From: Rhabdobacter roseus
GTDB taxonomy: Bacteria > Bacteroidota > Bacteroidia > Cytophagales > Spirosomataceae
DNA: 64,000 nucleotides
Assembly (NCBI RefSeq): GCF_014202275.1
Contig: NZ_JACHGF010000005.1
Coordinates: 358,375-422,374, forward strand
Direction of reading: 5' to 3'
Shown here: in pieces, positions 1 through 8,255 of the stretch
How positions within the stretch are numbered: the stretch's first letter is position 1
How the letters are laid out: every line of letters begins with the position of its first letter
The notes under the pieces: model-generated
Database searches by the model: none
What the model was told of the DNA's origin: nothing
The model's input: only the letters and a program-made list of their open reading frames with translations
Program-made: the position numbers and the translations under genes

Positions 1-208
1 CAAACCCGAAGAACCAATTCGGCACTGCATCGAAAGTAACTTCCTAATAATCAATAAATTTAAGCCATTCATAGGTACTTCAAGTACCTCCACATAACCT
101 AGCCTCCGGGCCGTTGCTGAGGGACTTTGGCTGTCTATTGCAGACACTTCGTGAGGGTTGATTCCTTTAATAAGTACCCTTGCCCCGGCCTCTACTTACC
201 CGCGGTCG
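1..208. other. Left-edge region without a recognisable gene
   Basis: No convincing coding sequence, RNA gene or promoter is visible. It contains three copies of the iterated GTAC motif, two of them facing each other at about 81-97 (GGTACTTCAAGTACC), forming a short perfect inverted repeat. A gene to the left, outside the window, may end or begin near here. Confidence 0.4.
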
Positions 209-1492
209 CTATCCATCCAGAATACCCGTATCCACACTAGTGGGCGGGGTACCGGTCCAGGTCAGTTCCTTGGTGGGGTCAATGACCAGCCAAAGCAAGC
301 TGCTAAAGGCCAGCAAGGTACCTATGATGTAGAGCGGATAGGTGTAGTCGCCGGTGACGTCCACGATTCTGCCAAAAAATACCGCCAGGAAAAAACCACC
401 CAGCTGCCCGATCATGTTCATGGTACCGGCTACGGTACCCGCGCGGCTCTTGCCAATATCCACGCAGACGGCAAACGATACGGGCAGCGTCAGGTCCTTG
501 AAAAGCATCCCCAACGACAGCAGGTAGGCCGCCGTCACGTTGTCGGTGGTCAGGGCTGAGGTCCACATAACGGCACTCGACAAGCCCATGCCCACCAGCC
601 CCACACTGGCGCGGCCCACGCGCAGGCCGAAACGCTTCACGAGCCAGTCGCTCAGGAAGCCGCCTGCGAAGCAGCCCACCGCCCCCGACAGAAAAGGCAG
701 CGTGGTAAAAAGCTGCATGTCGGCTTCGGAGAAGTGCCGCCCTTCCTGAAGGTAGATGGGCATCCAGCTGTAGAAGAAGTAAGCTCCGTACATGTAGAAA
801 TGAAACATGATTACGAGTGCCCAGAGGTTGCGGCTGCGCAGCAGCGCGCCCCAGGCCAGGCTGTGCGCCTGCGGACGAAAGCGGCGGTACTGCTCAATGT
901 ATCGGAGCTCTTTCTCGGACACGCCCTTTTTCTCGTTGGGGAAATCCCGAAACCAATAGTACCACACCACGGCCCACACGACCCCCACCAGCCCCATGGT
1001 GTAGAACGACGCCCGCCAGCCCAGCGAAGCGGCCAAAGGTACCATCACCAGGGGTGCCACGGCACCGCCCAGGCGCCCGGCGGCCCAGATAAACGCCTGC
1101 GCCCGGCCCGTTTCGACCGCCGGAAACCAGCGGGCTATCACGATGGAGCTGTTGGGGTAAGCGCCCGCCTCGCCCATCCCGAACAGGAAGCGTATGACAA
1201 TGAGCGCGATCAGGCCGGAGGCTACGCCCGTCAGGGCCGTAAAGAGCGACCACCAAAGTACCACCCGGAGCAGTACCCGGCGAGGGCCGACGCGGTCGCC
1301 GAGGGCACCGGTAGGTACTTCAAAAAGCGCGTAGGCCAGCGAAAAAGCGCCCAGAATCCAGCCAAACTGCTCGTTGGTGAGGTCGAGGTCGTCTTTCATG
1401 CGTTTGCCCACCACCGAGATACACACGCGATCGAGGTAGGTGATCATGGACAACGAAAACAGGAACGTCAGCACACGGTAACGATACAGCAT
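209..1492 (-). CDS. MFS transporter, ACS (anion:cation symporter) family-like
   Basis: A 427-aa integral membrane protein of the major facilitator superfamily with about twelve hydrophobic segments. Visible signatures are the TYLDRVCIS segment after TM1, the GALGDRVGPRR loop between TM2 and TM3 (MFS motif A), and an EAGAYPNSS segment with downstream RWFP, typical of the hexuronate/galactonate/glucarate ACS branch. It probably imports a sugar acid or another organic anion by proton symport, but the substrate cannot be read from sequence. It stands alone, divergent from thrA, with about 190 bp between the starts. Start chosen at the ATG giving a short N-terminus before TM1, the usual ACS arrangement. 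Confidence 0.85.
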   Translation of the reverse strand: MLYRYRVLTFLFSLSMITYLDRVCISVVGKRMKDDLDLTNEQFGWILGAFSLAYALFEVPTGALGDRVGPRRVLLRVVLWWSLFTALTGVASGLIALIVIRFLFGMGEAGAYPNSSIVIARWFPAVETGRAQAFIWAAGRLGGAVAPLVMVPLAASLGWRASFYTMGLVGVVWAVVWYYWFRDFPNEKKGVSEKELRYIEQYRRFRPQAHSLAWGALLRSRNLWALVIMFHFYMYGAYFFYSWMPIYLQEGRHFSEADMQLFTTLPFLSGAVGCFAGGFLSDWLVKRFGLRVGRASVGLVGMGLSSAVMWTSALTTDNVTAAYLLSLGMLFKDLTLPVSFAVCVDIGKSRAGTVAGTMNMIGQLGGFFLAVFFGRIVDVTGDYTYPLYIIGTLLAFSSLLWLVIDPTKELTWTGTPPTSVDTGILDG

Positions 1493-1609
1493 AGGCGGGC
1501 AGGGTCGAAGGGTTGGGTAGTAGCAAGCAATGGATCAAGAAAAATAAGCAACATTTTCGCAGCTTACGTACTTTTTGGGGGAAAATCATCCGACCGGCAG
1601 GCGAATTGC

Positions 1610-1617
1610 TATATTTG
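1610..1617 (+). promoter_or_regulatory. Bacteroidota-type -7 element for thrA
   Basis: TATATTTG matches the TAnnTTTG -7 consensus of the Bacteroidota primary sigma factor. It lies 65 bp before the thrA ATG, giving a leader of roughly 60 nt. The nearest TTTG (1574-1577) is 32 bp upstream, too far for a normal -33 box, so only the -7 element is supported. Confidence 0.55.
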
Positions 1618-1682
1618 CAGCCTGATAGAATTGCCTAGCAATCATCCTTTTGTCATTCTCTTTATTTCGAATTCGGTAGTTA

Positions 1683-4139
1683 ATGAAAGTTCTTAAATTT
1701 GGCGGCACGTCGGTCGGTACGGTTGATACCATTAAGCAAGTCATATCCATCCTGGAAAACAACCTGGCCCAAGGCGAACGCATGGCGGTTATTTTTTCCG
1801 CCATGGGGGGCGTTACCAACCGCCTGATCGAAATTGGCCGGATGGCTTCGGCGGGGCAAGCCGAGTACCTGGAGCTTCTGAAAGCCGTGGAAGAACGCCA
1901 CTTTGCCACCATCCGCGGCCTCCTGAACGTCAAAAATCAGAGTACTACTTTCGCCGCCGTCAAGGGCCTCTTCAACGAGCTCGAAGACCTGCTGCGGGGT
2001 GTTTCGCTGATCCGCGAGCTCACGCCTCGCACCCTGGACCTCATCATGAGCTTCGGCGAACGGCTCTCCACCACCATCATCACCGAAGCCCTCAAGCACC
2101 GGGGCATCGCCACCGAATACTGCGACGCCCGCTCCCTGATCCGCACCAACGACCATTTTGGCCTGGCGGAGGTCGATTTTGAAATTACCAACCGGCAGAT
2201 CCTGGAATACTTTGCCAAGACCTCGGCGCTGCCCTGTGTCACGGGTTTTGTGGCTTCCACCGCCGACGGCATCACCACTACGCTGGGCCGCGGCGGCTCA
2301 GACTACACGGCTTCCATCTTCGGCGCGGCGCTGGACGCCGAGGTCATCGAGATCTGGACCGACGTGGATGGCATGATGACCGCCGACCCGCGCAAGGTAC
2401 CTAACGCCTTCACGATCCCGTCCATCTCCTACGCCGAGGCCATGGAGCTCTCGCACTTCGGGGCCAAGGTCATTTATCCACCCAGCCTGCAGCCCGCTTT
2501 TGCCAAGAACATTCTCATCAAGGTACTTAATACCTTCAATACGGCCTTCGAAGGTACCTTGGTACACCGCTCGGCCAACGGCAAAGAGTACGCCATTACG
2601 GGTATTTCGTCCATCGACGACGTGGCCCTGGTGAATATTCAGGGAAGTGGCATGATTGGCGTGGCCGGGATTTCGGCCCGGCTTTTCACGGCTCTGTCCG
2701 ACCACCGCATCAGCGTGATCCTTATTTCGCAGGCCTCCTCGGAGCACTCCATCTGCTTCACCATCGACCCGCGCAACGCCGACCGCGCCCGGGAGGTACT
2801 TCAGAAAGCCTTCGAGGCGGAAATCGCCGTGGGGGATATTGACAGCATCAGCATCGAGAAAAACCTCTCCATCATCGCCATCGTGGGCGAAGGCATGAAG
2901 AAAAGTACCGGGGTGTCGGGAAAACTGTTTTCGGTATTGGGCAAAAACGGGATCAACGTCATTGCCACGGCCCAGGGCTCTTCGGAGTTGAATATTTCGG
3001 TGGTACTTTCCAAAAACGATTTATCCAAAGCCCTCAACGCCATTCACGGGGTATTTTTCCAATCCGAAACCCGTTCGCTCAACCTTTTCATTGTGGGCGT
3101 GGGGCTCATTGGGGGTACTTTGCTGGAACAAATCCGGAACCAAACGACCTACCTGCGTGACGAAAAATTTCTGAAACTGAACGTGGCCGGACTCACCAAT
3201 ACCAAAAAAATGTTGCTCGAGCCCGACGGCATTGATCCCACGCGCTGGCGCGACGAGCTCGACGAGCTGGGCGTAAAAACCAGCCTTCCGGCTTTTGTGC
3301 AGCGCATCATCGAGCTCAACCTACCCAACAGCGTGTTTGTGGACTGTACGTCCGACAAAGACATTGTATACTACTACGGCGATCTGCTCGACGCCAATAT
3401 TTCGGTTGTGACGCCCAACAAGGTAGCCAACTCGGGCCGTTATGCCGAGTACCTTCAGCTGCAGCGCATGGCCCTGCACCGGGGCGTCAAGTTCCTGTAC
3501 GAAACCAACGTGGGAGCCGGGCTGCCCATCATCAATACCATCCAGGGCCTGATGGCCAGTGGGGATAAGTTCCTGAAAATCGAGGCAATCCTGTCGGGTA
3601 CTTTGTCTTACATCTTCAACACCTTCGGTCCGGGCGTACGCTTCGTGGACGTGGTACGCGAGGCCAAGGCCAAGGGCTACACCGAGCCCGACCCGCGCGA
3701 CGACCTCAGCGGTACCGACGTGGCCCGCAAGATTCTGATCCTGGCCCGCGAAGTAGGGGTACCTTTGGAGCCGGAAGACATCGCCATTGCCCAACTCTTG
3801 CCCGACAACTGCCAGCAGGCCCCCAGTATCGAAGCCTTCTTTGCCGAGCTGGAAGCGTCTAACGACTATTTCGAAAAACTCCTGACCGACGCCCAGGCCC
3901 AAGGCGAGGTACTTCGCTACATCGCCACGCTCGAAAACGACCGCGCCACCGTGGAGCTACGTACCGTCGGCCCGCAGCATCCGTTCTACACGCTGTCGGG
4001 GAGCGACAACATCGTGTCCTTCACTACGGAGCGTTACAAGGACCGGCCGCTGGTGGTCAAAGGCCCCGGCGCCGGGGCCGAAGTAACGGCCTCGGGCGTA
4101 TTTGCCGATATTATGAGCATCAGTAGCTATTTGGGGTAA
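1683..4139 (+). CDS. thrA: Bifunctional aspartate kinase / homoserine dehydrogenase I
   Basis: An 818-aa fusion catalysing the first and third steps from aspartate to homoserine for threonine, methionine and isoleucine. The aspartokinase domain opens with KFGGTS at residues 5-10. A regulatory ACT pair follows at about 310-460. The homoserine dehydrogenase domain begins near 465 with the nucleotide-binding GVGLIGG and carries LSGTLSYIFNTF (about 637) and GYTEPDPRDDLSGTDVARK (about 665-683), the family signature including the catalytic lysine. Length matches the ThrA/MetL type. thrB follows 39 bp downstream, so both are probably co-transcribed. Inhibition by threonine is known for the family; nothing here distinguishes it from a MetL-type enzyme except linkage to thrB. 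Confidence 0.96.
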   Translation: MKVLKFGGTSVGTVDTIKQVISILENNLAQGERMAVIFSAMGGVTNRLIEIGRMASAGQAEYLELLKAVEERHFATIRGLLNVKNQSTTFAAVKGLFNELEDLLRGVSLIRELTPRTLDLIMSFGERLSTTIITEALKHRGIATEYCDARSLIRTNDHFGLAEVDFEITNRQILEYFAKTSALPCVTGFVASTADGITTTLGRGGSDYTASIFGAALDAEVIEIWTDVDGMMTADPRKVPNAFTIPSISYAEAMELSHFGAKVIYPPSLQPAFAKNILIKVLNTFNTAFEGTLVHRSANGKEYAITGISSIDDVALVNIQGSGMIGVAGISARLFTALSDHRISVILISQASSEHSICFTIDPRNADRAREVLQKAFEAEIAVGDIDSISIEKNLSIIAIVGEGMKKSTGVSGKLFSVLGKNGINVIATAQGSSELNISVVLSKNDLSKALNAIHGVFFQSETRSLNLFIVGVGLIGGTLLEQIRNQTTYLRDEKFLKLNVAGLTNTKKMLLEPDGIDPTRWRDELDELGVKTSLPAFVQRIIELNLPNSVFVDCTSDKDIVYYYGDLLDANISVVTPNKVANSGRYAEYLQLQRMALHRGVKFLYETNVGAGLPIINTIQGLMASGDKFLKIEAILSGTLSYIFNTFGPGVRFVDVVREAKAKGYTEPDPRDDLSGTDVARKILILAREVGVPLEPEDIAIAQLLPDNCQQAPSIEAFFAELEASNDYFEKLLTDAQAQGEVLRYIATLENDRATVELRTVGPQHPFYTLSGSDNIVSFTTERYKDRPLVVKGPGAGAEVTASGVFADIMSISSYLG

Positions 4140-4178
4140 AGTACCTCCTCGTGTAAAAAGCAGAATTGACCAACCATC

Positions 4179-5117
4179 ATGGAGTATATAAAAGCCTTTG
4201 CCCCCGCTACCGTAGCCAACGTAGCCTGCGGGTTTGATATATTTGGCTTTGCCGTGGATGAACCCGGCGACGTCGTAGAGCTCCGCCGCCGCGACGAGCC
4301 CGGCATTGTCATTACCGACATTACGGGCGACGGCGGGCGGCTGCCCCGCCAGGCCGACCGCAACGCCGTGACCGTCGTGATGCTTCGCCTGCTGGAAAAG
4401 CTCGGCCGCTCCGACCTGGGCTGCGAGGTAGTACTGCACAAAAACATGCCGCTGGGCAGTGGCATGGGCTCCAGCGCAGCCAGCGCCGTAGCGGGTGTAT
4501 TTGCCATCAACGAGCTGCTGGGCCAGCCCCTCAGCCGCGAAGAGCTCCTGCCCTTTGCCATTGAGGGTGAGCGCATTGCCTGCGGCTCAGCCCACGCCGA
4601 CAACGTAGGCCCGGCGCTGCTGGGCGGCTTCGTGGTGATCCGGAGCTACCAGCCGCTGGACGTGTTCCGGGTACCCGTACCCGCAAGCCTGCACTGCACG
4701 CTGGTGAGCCCCGACATCGAGGTGAACACCAAAGATGCCCGCTACATTCTGCGCAACGAGGTTTCGCTCAAAAACGCCATTTCCCAAATGGGCAACGTGG
4801 CCGGGCTCATCACCGGGCTCATGAAAGAAGACTTCGGCCTCATTAGCCGCTCCATGGTGGATGTCATCATTGAGCCCGTGCGGGCCATCCTGATCCCCGA
4901 ATTCAACGAAGTAAAACAGGCGGCCCTGGAAAGCGGGGCGCTGGGATGCAGCATTTCGGGAGCCGGGCCGTCGATGTTTGCCCTCAGCCGCAGCCGCGCC
5001 GACGCCGAGCGCGTGGGCCAGGCCATGCAGGAAACCTTTGCCCAGGCGGGTATCACGGGGGTAGTTCACGTATCGGGCATCAACCAGGAAGGACCGAAGG
5101 TACTCGAGAAAAAATGA
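4179..5117 (+). CDS. thrB: Homoserine kinase
   Basis: A 312-aa GHMP-family kinase phosphorylating homoserine to O-phosphohomoserine in threonine synthesis. The ATP-binding glycine-rich GHMP motif PLGSGMGSSAAS lies at about residues 91-102, and the C-terminal LGCSISGAGPSMFAL (about 254-268) is the conserved third GHMP motif. It sits directly behind thrA. Threonine synthase (thrC), which often completes the operon in Bacteroidota, is not the next gene and is absent from the window. Confidence 0.95.
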   Translation: MEYIKAFAPATVANVACGFDIFGFAVDEPGDVVELRRRDEPGIVITDITGDGGRLPRQADRNAVTVVMLRLLEKLGRSDLGCEVVLHKNMPLGSGMGSSAASAVAGVFAINELLGQPLSREELLPFAIEGERIACGSAHADNVGPALLGGFVVIRSYQPLDVFRVPVPASLHCTLVSPDIEVNTKDARYILRNEVSLKNAISQMGNVAGLITGLMKEDFGLISRSMVDVIIEPVRAILIPEFNEVKQAALESGALGCSISGAGPSMFALSRSRADAERVGQAMQETFAQAGITGVVHVSGINQEGPKVLEKK

Positions 5118-5202
5118 TTCGGAGAAAGGCTCCCGCCTGAACTTTCCCCGCCGGGAAAAAGTTATTATTATTGAAACTGATAAACGACTAGTCGTACTGA
5201 GA

Positions 5203-5529
5203 ATGGTAACTGTAACGGACAAAGCCAAAGACAAAATCATTCAACTCCGCGCCAAGGAAGGCCGTACCCACGAGAACCACATCCGCGTGGGAGTACTGGG
5301 CGGTGGCTGTTCGGGGCTGATGTACAACCTCGAGTTTGACTCGGAAAGTATGCCTACGGACATGATTTTTGAAGATAAAGGAATTAAAATCGTCGTTGAT
5401 AAAAAGAGTATCCTGTACCTGGCCGGTACGGTACTTGATTTTAGCGACGGGCTCAACGGAAAGGGCTTTCAGTTCGTCAACCCGAATGCATCCCGCACCT
5501 GCGGTTGTGGCGAAAGTTTTGCCGTATAG
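5203..5529 (+). CDS. IscA/HesB-type iron-sulfur cluster assembly protein
   Basis: A 108-aa A-type Fe-S carrier or scaffold. The three conserved cysteines of the family are present: C36 in GGGCSG, and C100 and C102 in the C-terminal CGCG motif followed by ESFAV. Length is normal for IscA/SufA/ErpA. It lies 85 bp after thrB in the same direction and is closed by a strong terminator at 5554-5586. No suf or isc genes are nearby, so it may serve as a stand-alone ErpA-like carrier; the subtype is not decidable here. Confidence 0.93.
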   Translation: MVTVTDKAKDKIIQLRAKEGRTHENHIRVGVLGGGCSGLMYNLEFDSESMPTDMIFEDKGIKIVVDKKSILYLAGTVLDFSDGLNGKGFQFVNPNASRTCGCGESFAV

Positions 5530-5553
5530 ATTTTTCTTGATTAAGTTTGATTT

Positions 5554-5586
5554 AAAGCGTCGCGAGCTTCCACGCGGCGCTTTTTT
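5554..5586 (+). terminator. Rho-independent terminator after the iscA-like gene
   Basis: An 11-bp stem with a single G:T wobble (arms 5554-5564 and 5573-5583) around an 8-nt loop, followed by a T run. It closes the thrA-thrB-iscA-like unit. Confidence 0.85.
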
Positions 5587-5725
5587 ATTTAAGCCTAGCC
5601 CAAAACTTTCTAAAAGGTAGTTCTTCCTTCCCAAATTTGCCCTTGTTTTGTGGTTATGAAAGCCTGAATTCGGCTTTTTATTTAATAAGCTCTAACTTGT
5701 AATAGCATATCCAAACGCAACATTC

Positions 5726-6625
5726 ATGAAGCCTACACTCTTAATCTTAGCCGCCGGCATGGGTAGCCGCTACGGGGGCATCAAGCAGCTCGATCAATTT
5801 GGCCCGCAGGGCGAAACCATCATAGATTATTCCCTTTTCGACGCCATCCGGGGTGGTTTTGGTAAGGTCGTGTTCATTGTGCGGGAAGACATCAAAGACG
5901 AAGTAGAAGCTACCTTTGCGCCCAAACTACAAGGCAAAATCGAGTACGATTTTGCCATTCAGGGCATCCAGTCCTACGTACCCGAAGACCTGGGCGTAGT
6001 GGACCGCGCCAAGCCCTGGGGTACCGGCCACGCCATGCTTTGCGCCCAAGAACACACCCACACGCCCTTCGCGGTCATCAATGCCGACGATTTTTACGGA
6101 CGCGAATCCTTCGCCACGATGGCGCGCTTTCTGGAGCAGAATACCGACGACACCCAGCACGCCATGATTGCCTACGAACTACGGCGTACCCTCTCGGCCA
6201 ACGGCACCGTGTCGCGCGGGGTGTGTATCGTCAATGACTCGGGCAATCTGTCGTCGGTGGTAGAGCGGACCAAGATCTTTGAGGATTTGGGAAATATTTA
6301 TTTTGAAGAAGACGAAATCTTGACCGAGCTTCCGGCCAAAACGCCCGTTTCCATGAACTTCTGGGGTTTCAAGCCTTCGGTGTTTCCCATTACCCAAAGT
6401 TTGTTTGAAAGCTACGCCCGCGCTAACCTTACTACTCCCAAGGCGGAGTTTTTCATTCCGCTGGTGGTGACGCACATGATTTTCAAAGACCTGGGCCGTT
6501 GCCGGGTATTTGGCAGCGAGTCCGACTGGTTTGGCGTAACCTATCCCGAGGATAAGCCGACCGTGCAGGCGGCGCTACAGGTCTTGCACGAGGCGGGCGA
6601 GTACCCCGACCGCCTCTGGGACTAA
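5726..6625 (+). CDS. Sugar-phosphate nucleotidyltransferase family protein
   Basis: A 299-aa protein with the nucleotidyl-transferase fold. The nucleotide-binding motif LAAGMGSRYGGIKQL is at residues 8-22, and VINADDFYG (about 117) carries the metal-binding aspartates. GTGHAMLCA in between is typical of NTP_transferase enzymes. It probably activates a sugar phosphate with NTP, but unlike RmlA or GalU the substrate is not evident and no partner sugar genes flank it. Cytoplasmic, stand-alone gene between a terminator and a large intergenic hairpin. Confidence 0.85.
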   Translation: MKPTLLILAAGMGSRYGGIKQLDQFGPQGETIIDYSLFDAIRGGFGKVVFIVREDIKDEVEATFAPKLQGKIEYDFAIQGIQSYVPEDLGVVDRAKPWGTGHAMLCAQEHTHTPFAVINADDFYGRESFATMARFLEQNTDDTQHAMIAYELRRTLSANGTVSRGVCIVNDSGNLSSVVERTKIFEDLGNIYFEEDEILTELPAKTPVSMNFWGFKPSVFPITQSLFESYARANLTTPKAEFFIPLVVTHMIFKDLGRCRVFGSESDWFGVTYPEDKPTVQAALQVLHEAGEYPDRLWD

Positions 6626-6654
6626 AAGTAGAAAGTGCCAGGCTAAGGCTTTGA

Positions 6655-6707
6655 CTTAGGTACTTTTCCGAAGTACCCTCTGATGGGACTTCGGAAAAGT
6701 ACCTAAG
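6655..6707. repeat. Perfect 20-bp inverted repeat containing the GTAC motif
   Basis: Arms 6655-6674 and 6688-6707 are exact reverse complements, and the 13-nt centre adds another CCC/GGG pairing. Each arm carries one copy of the iterated motif (GGTACTTTTCC on the left, GGAAAAGTACC on the right). It lies between two co-directional genes. There is no T tail, so it may be a terminator, a transcript-stabilising hairpin or a protein-binding dyad. Confidence 0.9.
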
Positions 6708-6727
6708 GGTCCTCTAAGCCAAGGCAC

Positions 6728-8194
6728 ATGAATAAAGATAGCCGAAGGAGCTTTTTCAAAAAGTCAGGCCTCAGCCTGGTTTCCTTTTCGCTTTTAGACC
6801 TACGTACCCGTTTTTTTTGGCCCCAGGGCCGTAAGTCGAAGGGAGTACCGGCCGCTATTTATTTCACAACGGGCTGTAAAGTAGCCGAAGTAACCAGCCA
6901 TAGCGCCGTGCTCTGGACCAGGCTCTGCGCACAGGAGAAGCCCAATCCGATCACCCATAAAAGAGTAGAAACCGTTTTTCGACATCCGATTGATTTCGAC
7001 GAGCATCAGCCCGTGCAGTACATGGACGGAGCGGTGAAGGGCGTGGCTGGTTGGGTAAGAGCTACCCTCACCGCGCGCGAAAGTACCCTGCGGTCAGATT
7101 GGTTCCCGGCCCTACCCGAGCATGATTTCACGGTTCAAATCCCCTTCAGTACCCTTCAGCCCGCCACGACCTACCAGATCAAATGGGAAGCGAAACCGAC
7201 CGAAGATGGCCTTATTTTTGTCAATACGGGTACCTTTCAAACGGCCCCCGAAGCCCATACCGAAAAAGCCGTGCAACTGGTGACCTCTACCTGCCAGTAC
7301 TTCTGGAGCTACGATGACGACCAGCGGGGGTTCAAAACCTACGATAGCATGCGCCGCCTGAACCCTGACTTTTTTGTGCATACTGGCGACTACGTTTACT
7401 ACGACAAGCCCGGCCCCCTGGCCACCACCCCGGAAAAAGCCCGACACCAGTGGCATGCCATGGACTCCTGGCCGTCTTTGGTGGACTTTTATAAAAGTAC
7501 CCCCGCCTACCTGCTCAAAGACGACCATGATCTTTTGCGGGACGACGCGTACCCCTCGTCTGCGGCCTATGGCGAATTAACCTTTCAGGATGGCTTGAAA
7601 ATATGGCGGGAAAACGCGCCCCTTCAAGGTACCCCCTATCGTACTTTTCGTTGGGGCCAAGACCTACAACTATGGCTGGTGGAAGGCCGGGAATTTCGCT
7701 CGCCGAATACCCTACCCGATAGCCCCGACAAAACCATTTGGGGCTCCGCCCAGAAACAATGGTTTACCCGCTCGGTAGAAGCTTCTGACGCAACCTTCAA
7801 AATTCTTTTCTCGCCCACGCCGGTCGTTGGGCCGGACCGGGACAAAAAAACCGACAACCACGCCAATAAAGCCTTTCAGTCGGAAGGTACCTGGCTTCGA
7901 AACTACCTATCTCGGCAAAAAAACATGTTTGTCGTCAACGGGGACCGGCACTGGCAGTACGTATCGGTAGATAAACCCACCGGTTTGCTGGAGTTTGGTT
8001 CCGGCCCCGTAAGCGATGCGCACGCCCAGGGATGGAATCCGGATGAAGTACGGGAGGAGCACCGCTTTCTGCGCGTAAAAGGTGGCTTCCTGGGTATCCA
8101 AGTAGCGCGCGAAGGCCCAAAACCCCGGATTACGTTTACCCACTATGACGTGGATGGAAAGCCGGTACACGAAGAAAGCCGTGTCGCAGAGTAA
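6728..8194 (+). CDS. PhoD-like (alkaline phosphatase D family) phosphatase, exported
   Basis: A 488-aa protein with a Tat-like twin-arginine signal (RRSFFKKSG, residues 6-14). A fibronectin-like PhoD N-terminal domain is followed by a metallophosphatase domain. Candidate metal ligands are visible in PDFFVHTGDYVYYD, LKDDHDLLRDD and the C-terminal NGDRHWQY. PhoD enzymes are Ca/Fe-dependent phosphodiesterases or phosphomonoesterases releasing phosphate outside the cytoplasm. Tat export fits folding with cofactor inside the cell. It lies 62 bp ahead of the frameshifted hydrolase gene and may be co-transcribed with it. Confidence 0.88.
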   Translation: MNKDSRRSFFKKSGLSLVSFSLLDLRTRFFWPQGRKSKGVPAAIYFTTGCKVAEVTSHSAVLWTRLCAQEKPNPITHKRVETVFRHPIDFDEHQPVQYMDGAVKGVAGWVRATLTARESTLRSDWFPALPEHDFTVQIPFSTLQPATTYQIKWEAKPTEDGLIFVNTGTFQTAPEAHTEKAVQLVTSTCQYFWSYDDDQRGFKTYDSMRRLNPDFFVHTGDYVYYDKPGPLATTPEKARHQWHAMDSWPSLVDFYKSTPAYLLKDDHDLLRDDAYPSSAAYGELTFQDGLKIWRENAPLQGTPYRTFRWGQDLQLWLVEGREFRSPNTLPDSPDKTIWGSAQKQWFTRSVEASDATFKILFSPTPVVGPDRDKKTDNHANKAFQSEGTWLRNYLSRQKNMFVVNGDRHWQYVSVDKPTGLLEFGSGPVSDAHAQGWNPDEVREEHRFLRVKGGFLGIQVAREGPKPRITFTHYDVDGKPVHEESRVAE

Positions 8195-8255
8195 GCCCTA
8201 CCCGTTAACAAAGGGCCATTCACCCATTCAAAAGTATTGATTGTATAAACAAGCT

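Noticed and set aside
1618..1682. Threonine/isoleucine leader peptide attenuator before thrA
   Set aside because: No short ORF rich in Thr/Ile codons and no terminator-like hairpin in the 60-nt leader.
734..1696. 320-aa plus-strand frame opposite the MFS gene
   Set aside because: Shadow of the MFS transporter with low-complexity basic composition and running into the thrA promoter.
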